DNA from: Rhizoclosmatium globosum
Lineage: Eukaryota; Chytridiomycota; Chytridiomycetes; Chytridiales; Chytriomycetaceae
Length of the DNA: 64,000 nucleotides
Direction of reading: 5' to 3'
Assembly: GCA_002104985.1 (NCBI GenBank)
Contig: MCGO01000175.1
Coordinates: 1-64,000, forward strand
Positions within the stretch are counted from its first letter, which is position 1, and each line of letters begins with the position of its first letter. Position numbers and translations under genes: made by a program. The notes below the pieces were generated by a model. The model had not been told where the DNA came from. It worked only from the letters and a program-made list of their open reading frames with translations, and did no database searches. Shown piece after piece: positions 22,981-34,740 of the stretch.

Positions 22981-25300
22981 AAAGAAGGGAAGAAGGTCTC
23001 GCGAAAGAAACTCGGACATGAACCTCGCGCCTATCACTTGGACCACCAGACAAACCAGACCCACAAGAGACACTCACTATTATATACAGCAGCGAATGTC
23101 TTCTGAAGAACTCTTTCAGAGAAGCCCGACGTGAGAGTCTTCTTTCATTCTCATCCATCCTCCACCAAACGACTCCATCCTCCCACATCATCCAACTGTA
23201 TTCTACTCACAAACATCCGCTTAATTAAGTGTCCTTAAACTGACGTCGTTATCGTTTCTAACCCTCTCCGCCACCAGAATCAATCGAACTCGCTACGCCA
23301 CTCGATCGAATCACCTCACACTCAGCCGCTTACTTCAGATTTCCGACGCATTACACTCGCAAACAAGTTCAGCTACTTTCTTCTTGAATACTGAGCAGTT
23401 TCACGAAGTCAAAAGCCATCGTCTCACTGTCGATGTACCTCCACCATCTCTTCTTCACCGCCAAAATTCAAACTCGTGGATATACAGGAACTGATTGTAT
23501 TGGCGTCGAGTCAAACAAAGTCAGTGCGGTCACAAACTTGAAGGCCGTCCGAAAGATGTACAGTGACGGCAACGGCGACGGAAACGAGTGGTGCAAACTG
23601 AGCAAACTATGTCTATGTATACATAACGCCACGCAGTCTATATCAGTTCGGATTCAATTTCGATGGTGGTTGAAGGCTGCAGAGTGCATCCTTGGCAACA
23701 ACGCACTTCGTTTTCATGCAACAAGGACACCATTGAGTTCCAGAGTTACAGCGTGAAACATACACCGACATCATTGTGAGTTACTTTCAGTTTGGACTTG
23801 AAATGGTGATGGCTAATCTGTGGATTTGAAGGACGTTCTGGAAGTCGGCATGACGAGCTTTTCGAACGTCGCATTGCAGTTGATAAATTGGCTCAGCCCC
23901 CGGTTACTAGATATTGAAATCACTTCTTGTTGGGATTGCTTGCTTTGACAGCCTTCACTGCCTCGTTGTCCTACCCTTCAATGTCCCGCCATCACCCTCC
24001 GTGAAACAATGAAGCTGAATCCAAGACTCTCTACGCATTATCTTGGTTGTTAAGCTGATTTAGGAAAGGAGGACTGCCATCTGGAACTGGTGGGACTGGG
24101 TTGCGTCAAAGTTGGGAAGAAATCAACACGCAGACATCTTGAAGGTGGTACTTCAATGACGACTGACAGCAGCATTAATACAATCTGTTCGTCGAGAGGA
24201 GGGGACAGTAACAAACCTGGGACCATGGCGTATGTATGACCAATTGCATCAGCGTGCAAAGTCAGCAAAGAGTTGAAGAAATCTGAAAATTCGAAAATGA
24301 ATGTGCCGCCAAACCAATTCAAGTCTCCAGTTTCTTTGTTCTATTCCTGGACGCTCTATCCCCCAACTACTGCTCCGGCGTACTCGAAAGTCTCAATAAC
24401 GCCTGCCTGCACCTCTCAAGGCTTTACATACAAACCACAAAGAAAAACGGAGTTGATTGCGAGTGTATCCGTGTTTGTGAGTTTTTTGGATTGAAAGCTG
24501 ACTAATTTTTCTCCTCATTTTTTATCCTCATTCCCTGAAAACACCCGAGCCCCCATCTTCCCACCCCACCCCACCCCACCAGACCTCAACAACGCGACTT
24601 ATTCATGGAAAAAGTGTAGTAGTGGATTATGGGCACGTATGAAATGGGCTCTAAGCCTTTTCAAATTTCAAAATTCGGAACTAGATCAAGTTGGAGGCCA
24701 TTCCTACGCGATTTCTGTTGTTTAGTCATCACTTTATCTGCGACTGGAATATCAGCGAATGAATACCGTGTGAGTATCGGATTTTGAGGCTCAACTGCTA
24801 AGTACTTCTTGAACTCACAGGGATCCAAATGCTTGATTCAATGGAAGTACATTGCGCATTGAGCTGTATCTTGCTGAGTTCAGTCCAAGGAGTTGCGAAG
24901 ATGAATCGTTTGGCGAACGCGTTGGATTTAACACGTTCAGGTTCTTCCCTTTCTGAACTAATCTTAACTGAACTTACTGTTTCCAGACTACTTTCAACCT
25001 TGGATTCATTTATAGCCTCGCAACCATAAAAATGATTTCTTTGATCCGATTCTCCTACACTTCAATGCTTTCTTTCCGGACATTTCGTCACTTTCCTCAA
25101 ACAAGATAATCAGCCTCGATACCAGTTACGGCTTGATTCTTTGTTGTCGTTGGGGTAAATTGCTACATTCGCTGCGCTTCTTCCTTTATCACGTTCTTTG
25201 GAATAAATACAATAAGTACGATGCTGTCATTTTCAAGTTTCCAAAGAAAACAGAAACAACTCGAATCAACACAACACAAACCACCGCCCAAGCCAATCAA
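22981..25300. other. 2.3 kb with no supported gene
   Basis: A plus-strand frame of 107 codons at 23433-23756 and others of 60-90 codons have no recognisable content. The region just before 25301 is the likely promoter and 5' UTR of the zinc-finger gene. Confidence 0.4.
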
Positions 25301-26272
25301 ATGGGACGCAATGGCAAACTTGGATGTTGGCTCTTTCGCAACTCGGTCTGTCCAAACGGCGACGCCTGCAGCAAGAGCCACACGTACCTTTGGAATGACC
25401 CGCGATTCGTTCAAACAGATCCAAATCAACCACTTGACCCCTCAAACATCATCGCATCCACGCGGCTCATCCACACTAAACCCCTTCCTCGTGTTCCAAT
25501 CCATCTGATTGTCATTGCTTACGCGTCGTTCCTCAACTTTGTCGCAGCAAAGAACTCAACCATTCTTCGCCGTGCCACTCTCTCCAACTCCTATTGGCCA
25601 TCTTCAAACGCGAGTGAGCTTGGATTCGAGTCCTTGAATGCCTTCTTGCGTCAGGCTGAACTCGATAACGTCGTAACGGTCGGACTCACAAAAGACACTA
25701 AAGAGTGGGTCGTTGTAGTGGCTGATAATGCTGTTGATGCGGTGGAAGCGCTTTGTCCAGGTTACGGCGTTGTTGACAACGATGGAGCGCGTTTGGTTCT
25801 GCCAAAAAAAGCCATCGGATTGCCGGATGTCAAAAGCGACATAAATGAAAACGATGTCGCAAAGAGCGCGGAGAAGGAGGCGAGGGAACGCGAAGTTGAA
25901 AGGTTGACGGAATCAGTTATTCAGCAGAACGAAAAGGTGGAGCTGCGTTTGCTATGTTTCTATTGTCTACTGACCCCATTTAATCTTTAATAGAACGAAA
26001 TGCTCATTTTGATTCCTGCCTTTGAAATCCTTCTGGAGGTATTCCATTCCAACAACAAAAATGTTGCCACCAGGAAGCAGATCGAGCCCTTGTTGTATAC
26101 CAGTGATGGAAAATTGAAATCAATCTGCCGAATCTTTCGTCACTTTGTGAGGCGTGCGGAAAAGTATGGAATCGCAAGAAATCTTGTTTCGACCGACGAT
26201 CAATTCACCAGACTTTTAATTGAGCCCGGAGCCGAGAATGCACTGTGCGCTTTGAAAATGAAGTACGTGTGA
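25301..26272 (+). CDS. CCCH zinc-finger protein, intact copy
   Basis: Two exons, 25301-25936 and 25994-26272, join in phase 0 across a 57-nt intron to give 304 aa. An N-terminal finger, C9-x7-C17-x5-C23-x3-H27, has CCCH spacing typical of RNA-binding fingers. A mixed region with a conserved block (LGFESLNAFLRQAELDN) follows, then a charged helix (EKEAREREVERLTE) and a C-terminal helical domain that starts MLILIPAFEILLEVF. The start is chosen because the finger begins eight residues in and the same MG.. start is kept in the paralogue at 15649. CCCH fingers commonly act in mRNA handling, but the specific role here is unknown. Confidence 0.8.
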
Positions 26273-26279
26273 GTGAAAG

Positions 26280-26800
26280 GATAACTGGCGACATGTGCGG
26301 GAATGATTGTTGTGTCCATTTGATGTTTTAGTTACTTCCACATAAAAATCAATGGGTTTCAAAGTTTGTACAGTCTCAAGAGCTTCTACGTATTCCCGGT
26401 TCTGTAATCTCCGAACCATACCTTCCAACTCCTCGACCTTGTCTTCCAAATGGCGACACCTTTCACTTGTATCCCAATAATAACACTTGAGGTGCCTATA
26501 TAAATGGTCAATTAGCGTCAGCAGGCGAGTGCAATGAATAAAAACATAAACCTTCTGTGGCGCCGGTCATCAAAGTCCTTCTTCACTGTCTTTCTTCAGC
26601 ATTCTTTCCTTCAATTTTCTACTAATTTGATGAGGCCCGACTCTTCCCGATACAACCGTTCGGAAACCACGTTCGTTGAGGTCAGTTCCTCCTTTAGGTC
26701 GTCACCCACATCATCCGCGATTTCACAATTCACTAGCGCAACCCACTGTTGAGCTTAGAAGAGTTGGTGGTCCTGTTAAGGATTGTCAATTAATAAGGAG
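26280..26800 (-). pseudogene. possible coiled-coil gene or relic
   Basis: Two coiled-coil-like stretches lie on the minus strand in frames I could not connect. One starts DDLKEELTSTNVVSERLYRE (about 26700-26610). The other is LEDKVEELEGMVRRLQNREY (about 26455-26395), after a plausible acceptor TATATAG. A stop intervenes between them. It may be an unresolved multi-exon gene; confidence is low. Confidence 0.3.
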
Positions 26801-26862
26801 TGAAATTGGTATAGGACTCAGAAAGAGGAACTTACATCACAAAGGCTTCGCCCTGACCATTG

Positions 26863-26936
26863 AACTTTTGATTTGATATCTAATAAAACATCCATCACTC
26901 CAATGTAGAATATGAACGACTGTATTTCAAGGGTGG
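26863..26936 (+). repeat. dispersed ~80-bp repeat, copy 5
   Basis: Reads CTTTTGATTTGATATCTAAT, then ACATCCATCACTCCAATGT and TTTCAAGGGTGGCC. The frame open in copies 2-4 has stops here. It sits at the same place relative to the 1170-aa gene as copy 4 does to its truncated duplicate. Confidence 0.55.
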
Positions 26937-27114
26937 CCTAATTAAATAGTCACCAAATAAAGTATTTACGTATCAACGACGGTGGTTATCAAACAAAATA
27001 TCTTTACTATACTTGATCATAAAACTCAGCAACGCCATCACACATAATAACCCTCATAAATACATCTCACCATCTTCCCTTTCCAACAGCAGCCATACGC
27101 GATAAATAAACCCG

Positions 27115-30100
27115 TCATCCATTCTGCACAAGACCCACTTTCCACCCGACAGCCCCATTCAGTTCACCAAACAACAACGGCACAACCGAAACAGTTTCTT
27201 CATGATTTAAGCATCGTATATGTGTCGATTCATCCAACCTCGTCAAAACCGTTTCGAGAATATGCGGACCTTCAAGAACGAGAATCAAGCACGGCCCGTT
27301 GAGGATCTAATCACAGTCAGTACTAGAATGAACACAAAGGGAACAGAACGTACGTTGTACACTGACACAACACTATCCATCTTCTCTGACATAGACTCAA
27401 CAATCCTTCCCGCCAACTCCTCAACAGCAACGAAATGATTCACACCAACAACTCGACCTGCCTCTCCACAGAACAAAGCTTGAATTCCAGGACTCCACGC
27501 GTCATAGTTATCCTCGACACTTGCACTAACACTCAAGAACAAGACCGCACACAACCCCAAATTCGACCGTCCAGGCACCGATGTAACTCGCCGCTCTTGA
27601 ACAGGCAACAGAGCCGGCCGACGCGACGTCAATTTCCGCTGATAACATCCAAACGGTGCTTGCACTTCGCGAACTCCAATTCCTACACTCTTCGGAAACA
27701 GAACCGACAGTTGGTGTTGAGCCGCTCGAAACGAAGGCGGTGTAGCTGAAATCCAGCTTGGGTGAATAAGTTGATCAATGACCTTCCGTCCAGCATTCAC
27801 TCCGTGTAAAATCACAACAAGCGCCAATTCCTTCACTTCAATCAAACTATCTTGTTCTTCGCTGAGTCGTCGGGCAAACGTTTCGGTGATATTGATGATC
27901 CGTAATGCTGACACCAAGAGTCCGTCAATGCGTTGAAGCTTATCAAACAGGGATGGGAAGTGAGGAAATCCACCGTTTACGAGTTTGAAGTAGACAGGCC
28001 AGTACGTTCCGCGTTGAGGCGATACCAGTGAATATGAAAGCGCACTCGGCGTTGGATCGTCAAGAACATCCAGCGAGGTTATTTGCGAGAGTTCTGCGTC
28101 CCGGAAGAAATACGTCAGCGTTGCGTACGACTGTTCGATATTTGCTGACGTAAGTAGACTGAGTTGGAGTCGTTCAAGTTCAGAGAGGCCACCCTCCATT
28201 TTGAGTTTATCCTCCGCAGTCAAAAGGCTTTTGTAGCTTTCAAGGAGCGTTGCTGCGATAAACAAATAAGTTTTGTGTTTGTTTCTCACTGAAACACTTA
28301 CAACAAACTCCTTCAACTTTTGATACTTCGCCTCGAACAACCAACACCATCCATCCACCGTCTCCTCCATCATCTTCCTGACTCTTCCATTCCTCCGACA
28401 ATTGGTCCCATCCACGGCTTAGCCATCGAATTCCATCTAAAGAGCGGGAATCCCCGACTCCAAACGGACACACAACTCGAGCAACCAAATCGGGTATCGC
28501 AGGAACCCAACGAATCCCATTTACTTCTACCATTTTTTCCAACGCTCGCAGAACAGGAATCCCAAACCCTCCACGCGCAAGGACACAAACAACAGGTTCG
28601 ATTGTTGTTGTGAACCAACGTTGCTGCATCACACGTGCCGTCGATTTTTGAAGTTCATGTGGAGGGAATAAAACAGGAAGCGTTGATACTGATGAGACTT
28701 GGAAGAGCTGTTCAGCTGAAGCTTTTGATGAATGGGACTGCAGTAATTTCGTCAGTTTTTTGAGGCTGCTTGCAGATGAAAGAGATTTTGACGTTGGTGT
28801 TTTGATGAGATGCAATTGGAGGGGCGACTGTTGCTGAGAATGGTATGGTTCGGGTTTCCTGTTTGATATTTCAGCTTATTTCCTAAAACGAAATACAAAA
28901 AAAAAGCTCACCTTGATATATGGTATAACTTGTATCCAAGTGTTCGAACTAATTCGTCAATCAAGTCCGCGTATGTTGATATAGGAACCGAGGAGGAAAT
29001 CAGTAATCGTTGGATATCCGGAACGGATTCCTCCTCTTCTTGATCCGAGATGACCGCGACTTTGATACTTTCTGCAGGTGACTCCGACCGCAGATCCAAA
29101 TTTGAAGCTTCAACCAACGGTACATCCACATTCGGAACCTCGACTGCTTTGACGTCGACAGTTTGAGCTTCTGATAAGGACTCCAAGCCAACCACCAACT
29201 CAATTTTCTCTGGTGCCACATCCACCCTCGCCTCTTCATCACCAGCAACTGCAGCCTTCTTTTTCTTCTTTTTACTCTTCTTCTTCTTTTTCTTCTTCTT
29301 CCCTCCGGTAGCCACTCCGACATCAACACTTCCAACATCATCAATCTCCATCCCATCATCACCACTTCCCTCCTCCCCATCACTTTCAACCAACGTCGTA
29401 GCACTCCCAGTGTTTGTAACGGTAGATGATGAAGTCGGAGCATCCTTTTCCACATTTGAATTGGTTTTTGTGAACGACTGATAGGGATGAAATTGAGTCA
29501 ACTGTTCCGTGAGAACGCGTCGAATATTTGCACCGAGGTCTGCGACGGACGTCAATGGAATATGCGATAGCTGAGATGGTTTGATGTCTGGAAGGGACGA
29601 TTGTTTGTGAAAGTACGAAGAAGGTGTAGATGTGGATGTGGAGGTTGACGTAAATGTGGAAGTTGAAGTTCCGGTTGAAGATGTTGATTTGATTGGTTGA
29701 GTTGCTTGAGTTTGAGTTGAAGTTGAAGTTGAAGTAGAATGCGAGACAGCCCGAGAACGAAGAGGGCCGAGTTCCGAACGCATAAACACACCGGCTTCGT
29801 TGAGTGGAATAGTAGAGGAGGGAGGGTTGGCTATTTCTGCCGCAGGACAGGGAGATGTGGATTGAGGTTGATTTGTTGGGAATAAGGAAGAGGCGAACGA
29901 AGGCTTCCACGGAATCTTTGGCGGAAGAGCCGACGACGAGTACGCTGGATCATCGTCCGAGTCCGAGGAGTCCGAAGAGGAGGAAGACGAGTCGTCCGTG
30001 TTGATTTCGCTTTCGATTCTTCTTGTCATGTTCCTGAGCAGCTGATCGAGACGCGCGTCAGAAAGAGTTTCGTCAGCAACAAAAAGACGAGGTTTTACTG

Positions 30101-30776
30101 CCGGTGTTTGCGCGCCTTTTGCCCGGGGTGTCGCTGCGTCAAAGTCGTCTGGTTCGACTGGTTCGTCGGGTTCGTTGACTGGGTCGAGTTGCTCAGAGAC
30201 TTGGTTGAGGGCCGCGAGGAAGAGGGCGTCGAGGTCTTCGGTCTTTGGTGGTGCGTTTTGGTGGTGGTGGTGTTGTTGTTGTTGTTGAGGGATTGGAGGA
30301 AGGGGAAGGGACAGGGACGAGAGGGACGATGCTGATGATGACGATGAAAGGGGAGGTAGACGCGTGGCTGACCGGATTATATTGAGTCCAAATGAGAGCA
30401 TCTCAGCCGGTCCAGCGGGTGGTTGTTGGTGTGCTGGGATGTCCATTAAAGCAGCCTCGTCCACGGCCCGCGCTGCCCCCAAGTCTCCGTCGCCGTCTTC
30501 GCTTTCACTTGCTGACGTAATTACAGATGTCTCCGAATCGCCGGATAGTTGCCTCCGTCTCTCGCGCCGTTCGTCGCGTCCACTCTCGTCCTCAGCCACT
30601 CTTTGCCGCCTCAAATTTTCACGTTGAGCCTTGGCGTCAAGAAGCGCTTTCTCGCGAGCCTTCTCTGCGTTGCTCTTTGCCGGTGCGGGTGCGCCAGATG
30701 TGCGGCGTTGGCTGCGCATCCTTCGACTTGACAAATTTGAAGTGATAGAAATCAATCCCTGTTCTACATGATTCAT
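27115..30776 (-). CDS. large unknown protein, 1170 aa
   Basis: Four exons, 30776-28912, 28858-28302, 28252-27354 and 27306-27115, join to 3513 nt with consistent phases. Residues 1-620 look disordered: a basic Arg/Glu-rich start, Ser/Asp clusters, a Gln/His run, long Ser-Thr repeats and a lysine tract (about eight K, S, six K). Near residue 610 a folded part begins (YADLIDELVRTLGYK) and continues as mostly helical, leucine-rich sequence to the end. The C-terminus ends GWKVGLVQNG. A second possible start is Met20. I do not recognise the family. The segment with HGVNAGRKVIDQ reminded me weakly of HEAT-type repair scaffolds, but this is not strong enough to name. Fragments lie at 22.5-23 kb and 15 kb. 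Confidence 0.75.
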
Positions 30777-31630
30777 TAAACCAATTAAAAGTAGGCGAAA
30801 GAGGGAATAACGTCAGTAATTCAATGGGCTTTACTTGACATTGCAAATTATGAAAATGACGAAACAGAACAGCCATGTCCACACAGAGCTGCCACACAAT
30901 AACATCGCGTTCAAATAGCACATATCATAAGCCATGGTTGAATCACGGTGGTCAGCGCCGCAACTTCTTCAGCCGCTTACAGAGGCTTACTTACCATTTG
31001 AACAGACACACTGACTCTGTGAGGAGGAATGTGCCCAAGTCCAAATTTAACGATTGGATTCAACCACTATGACGTGACAAGGAAGGATGTGTTGAAAAAA
31101 ACAACCTCATGATGAATTCTTTCAGTTGAAGCTGGTTTGGCTCGAAATATGCTGTTGGTAGTGGATGTTCCTTTTTTTTCGAAGAATACAATCCACAACT
31201 AGCCCAATCATCTCGCCTTGTCCCATAGTATTTTAAATTAATTTTTGCGTATTTGAAATTCTTTATAGCGGACTTTAATAATGTCCATGCGTTGAGTACG
31301 TTTCCTTCTGTCATGTCGAACATTTCTTGCAACCGAATCTCAGTAATTTAGAATCATATATTCATCCGTTCTTTTCTGGACAATCAGTTATTGGGCTTGG
31401 GAGATGTGTTTTTGATCCTTAATCTTGTTATTTTGAGAACAATGACACCAACGGAAATGTCCCGATATTTTTGACCTTTTCGTCCCTTTGTTCTTTTTCA
31501 AAGGTGGCTGTTATTAGTATCTTTGAAAACTAGTGATAATAAACAGAAGGCGAGGTGAGCCTGCGTGGGCGTAAATCTATAATTCTAGTCTTGATTTCTT
31601 ACCTTCCTTCCACCTCTTTAGCAAACAGAG
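30777..31630. other. spacer and 5' regions of divergent genes
   Basis: This contains the promoter regions of the 1170-aa gene (minus) and the 259-aa gene (plus). A 90-codon minus frame at 31060-31332 is unsupported. Confidence 0.4.
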
Positions 31631-32410
31631 ATGACCACTGTCCAAGCTTCTTATAGACTGGAGCGATACACGGCATCTTGCTTGCCAACATTATTACGAA
31701 CAGTGCACGATTCCCTCTGGAATCGAAAAACCTTCAAACAACTCCACCAGCTTCCCATCGTCGTTCAAAAACATCGGCAAATGTTTACGTCTTTAAACAT
31801 TGTGCCGAAGAAGGACTTAAACGACTTACGGAAAGTCGCCCTCACGACATCACGAGAATCTCGGCTCAAAAAGGAAAGAGAATTGGCTTCACTCACTCAA
31901 ATCGAAGTCGAAATCGATTTCGAAGCGATGCAAAAGGAAATTGACGATGCCACCGATTTACAGAACTCGATGGACGTTGACAATGACGATGAGGAAGTGG
32001 TAGTACAACAAAACGCAGCAAATTTATCCGAAATGCATGGTTCAAAGGCGGCTGTGAAGGTCAAGAGGAGTCGCGAGAAGTTTGATGCGGAATCTGAGGA
32101 CTTGGAAGCAGAACGTGCAATACTTGCTCCTGATTTCAAAAAGCAAAAGACTCAAGATAACAGAACCGATCCAATTATCACCGTTCCCAAAGCAAGTTCC
32201 CAAGTTCACTACCCCCGGATCAGGCTCAAGATCGAACTTGTTACCAGACCATCCGCAACGAACCATGATGGCACCTCAACTCCACCCACATCTTACCTCA
32301 AATTCAAGCTTCGTTTACCATCGGTACCAGTATCCACCTCCCCACCTCGTTTCCCAAGAATTAAGCTCCGTCTACCTCCACAACCTTCAACGCAAGAAAA
32401 CACAGCTTGA
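31631..32410 (+). CDS. unknown 259-aa protein with C-terminal basic/proline repeats
   Basis: A single-exon frame starts MTTVQASYRLERYTA. Its N-terminal ~60 residues (RTVHDSLWNRKTFKQLHQL) are conserved in the tandem copy at 32696. A charged helix rich in Lys and Glu follows, then an acidic stretch (DVDNDDEE) and a basic patch (KVKRSREK). The last 70 residues repeat an IRLK / FKLRLP / IKLRLPP motif three times. It may be nuclear from its charge pattern. I do not recognise the family, and upstream introns cannot be excluded. Confidence 0.6.
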   Translation: MTTVQASYRLERYTASCLPTLLRTVHDSLWNRKTFKQLHQLPIVVQKHRQMFTSLNIVPKKDLNDLRKVALTTSRESRLKKERELASLTQIEVEIDFEAMQKEIDDATDLQNSMDVDNDDEEVVVQQNAANLSEMHGSKAAVKVKRSREKFDAESEDLEAERAILAPDFKKQKTQDNRTDPIITVPKASSQVHYPRIRLKIELVTRPSATNHDGTSTPPTSYLKFKLRLPSVPVSTSPPRFPRIKLRLPPQPSTQENTA

Positions 32411-32695
32411 TTCTATTTACGTGTACCCCCTTCTCTATTTATTTCAGTGATCTCTGTGAATGCAAAAATGTATAATAAATACCTTGAAAATTGTGGTTAC
32501 AGAATGGAAACCCCTTCCTTTGGATGGATATACGTGGAGTAGTATACTAAAACAGACGCAGTGCAAAAAGACATCAATATCAAAAGTTGAGACATGGGTT
32601 GAGGCCGGGGATCGCGTTTGCTCCATTCCTGACCCCCCTAACTCCATCGCCTCTTGGAAACAAGCTCACCAGCCTTCGATCTACTTCTTTAATAA

Positions 32696-33043
32696 ATGGA
32701 GATGACCGCCATCCAAGCTTCTTCTAGATTAGAGCGATACACAGCACCTTGCTTGCCGACGCCGCTGAGAACAGTCCACGATTTTAAATCTCATAGAAAG
32801 ACTTTTGAACAGCTCCACCAACTTTATATCATCATTACAAACCATCGGCAAATGTTTCAGTTTAAAGACTGTCCCTTAAAGGTACTCAGACGACTAATGG
32901 AAAGCCGCCCTCACCATTTACTGGTTCACACTGTCGCGTCTCTTGTGCGAACCAAAGGCAGCATTGATTTTGAAGGCATGTATTGGATTCCAGGTTTCTT
33001 CCTATTCTATCTTAATTTACATTCTCATAAAAACACACCGTAA
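32696..33043 (+). pseudogene. truncated tandem copy of the 259-aa gene
   Basis: The first ~55 residues match the neighbour (SSRLERYTAPCLPT...LRTVHD, then KTFEQLHQL and HRQMF). After that the frame departs (LRRLMESRPHH corresponds to another frame of the neighbour) and the acidic and repeat regions are missing. A frameshifted, shortened duplicate is the simplest reading; a short functional protein is possible. Confidence 0.6.
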
Positions 33044-33299
33044 TTTCATACAAAGATTTATTTCATTCGCAATAAGACCCATAATTAGTTTGAGTAAATT
33101 ACGTAGATGAGTATGGTTCCAAAATCCAATGATGTGCGTGTGTAAATCCCATGATGCAAGTCACAAACTGTCCATTGAACAAACGTTACCAGAATGGCGA
33201 TGATCAAACGCCATTCTGATCGACGATCCGTGCTGGGGTTGAAGGCGGTGTTGTAACAGTTCTAAACCATTTCTTCACTTTTCTATCGCCCCACTTTCT

Positions 33300-33335
33300 T
33301 CAACCAACCAACCAACCAACCAACCCACCAACCAA
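33300..33335 (+). repeat. CCAA tetranucleotide run before a start codon
   Basis: About eight CAAC/CCAA units directly precede the ATG at 33336 of the Get5-like gene, so the run lies in its 5' UTR. Confidence 0.8.
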
Positions 33336-34330
33336 ATGGGCAAGACCACCGACCAAGAAGCGTCCTTCGTCCGCAGCACCCTCGAAGCGCTCTCTCGCCG
33401 ACCCGTGCGCAACAAGTTCGACGGCCCAGAGAGCACTGAGCTCCACGTTCTCCCAGCGGCCTCGCGCCCCTTCGCACTGACGTCGTCTGTTTCGGGCAGC
33501 GAATCGGGCGAGGCGACGTTCGCGGTGACGGTCAAGGCGCTCAAGGGCGCGACTGGTCCGTGCGCTGTCGCCGGTCTCTCCGCATTCGACTCGGTTGACG
33601 CCCTCAAAACAAAGGCCGCAAAGGCACTGAACGTCGATGCCGCGAACGTGCGTCTCGTATTTAAAGGGAAGGCGCTGGCGGGTCAGGGGAAGACGCTGCA
33701 GGACTTTGGCCTGTCTCAGGGCGCTGTCGTCCATGTCATGATTGTTGCGGGAACAGCGTCGGACGAGAAGAAGGACAAGGATCCGTTCAACGAGGCCGCT
33801 GCTTCTATTGGCCAGAACTCGCTCTTCTGGGGTAACATCGAGAGGACCGTCCAGGCTCAGTTTGGTGGAAACAAGGAACATGCAAACAAGGTGTGTGTTG
33901 CCAATATGCATACTCTCTATCGTCGCATCGACAGCGTAGTTTGAAGTGGTTTGGGTCGAGGAAACTGGAATCATTTTGGCAGTTTTTGTGGAGGAACGGT
34001 TGACATGGACTTGAAGGACTGTCTTAGATACACGTATAGCATTGAATCTTGAGCGATTAGTTGCGATGATGATCGTTTGAGTGGCTCTGGGATGAGGAAG
34101 GATGATTAGAAGAAGCGATGCTCCGCCAGTGAATGTATGAAGTTGAAAGCGTGTCGAAAATTTGGTGTTGCCGATCTAGTCTTCCTCTGAAATCTATCTC
34201 CTCCTTGCTAGTCTTCCTGACAACCTTTGTTTTTGTTTCCTAGGTGATGAACGCGTTTATTGTTGGATTCGCTGGTCTCTTGACTGACAAAGATGCTGCC
34301 GCCGGTGTCAAGGCCCATGCCAGAAAATAG
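33336..34330 (+). CDS. GET5: Get5/Mdy2-like ubiquitin-domain protein
   Basis: Two exons, 33336-33890 and 34244-34330, join in phase 0 to 213 aa across a 353-nt intron, much longer than others here. Order: a short N-terminal helix (SFVRSTLEALSRRPV, like the Get4-binding segment), a ubiquitin-like domain at about residues 62-138 (VRLVFKGKALAGQGKTLQDF), and a C-terminal helical segment beginning LFWGNIERTVQAQF, like the Get5 dimerisation domain. In yeast Get5 with Get4 hands tail-anchored proteins to the ER insertion pathway. It lacks a C-terminal Gly-Gly, so it is not a conjugated modifier. If the intron is kept, the frame ends at 33944. Assignment rests on domain order and length. Confidence 0.7.
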
Positions 34331-34554
34331 AAAGGAGGAGGTAGTCGGCTTACTTGTTGATGAATGACAAAGCACGAGCTGTTGGCGAATAAAGCAGTTT
34401 TGTCTCGTTATACTGTGCAAACAATTTATTCTTTTGTTCAAGTGACCTGTCGTCCCACATCAACACTTGACGGAGCGTGAATTAAGTTGGCTCCAACAAA
34501 AAACTAGTCACAGCATCAAAGAAGTGACGTGATTTAAGTCTTAAGATTGAGGCG

Positions 34555-34670
34555 AAAGTTCATTTTGGCCTTGATTTCTGCAACCTGGTTGGAAAGTCTG
34601 ATGCCAAGTGGACGACTTCAGCAGTGAGTTCGTTGTTAAGTTCATTATTTTGGAGAGAGCGACAGACTTT
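34555..34670 (-). pseudogene. relic of the coiled-coil gene at 35.5-36.6 kb
   Basis: The stretch CCTGGTTGGAAAGTCTGAT followed by TCAGCAGTGAGTTCGTTGTTAA and GAGAGAGCGACAGACTTTGC closely follows 36140-36240, which encodes the LTADVDKLRIRLSNQAEE part of the neighbour. It is a separate partial copy. Confidence 0.6.
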
Positions 34671-34740
34671 GCGCACCCATCCGACAACACAGAAGACCCA
34701 ACCCGACCCTCCCACCCAACCCCTGGCCTCTCAGAACTGG

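Noticed and set aside
27115..28252. Possible FANCD2-like C-terminus in the 1170-aa protein
   Set aside because: The resemblance is limited to weak helical patterns around NAGRKVIDQ. The rest of the protein and its length do not fit, so I did not name it.
33275..33974. Minus-strand frames up to 224 codons opposite the Get5-like gene
   Set aside because: They arise from the GC-rich coding strand of the ubiquitin-domain gene and have no motif of their own.
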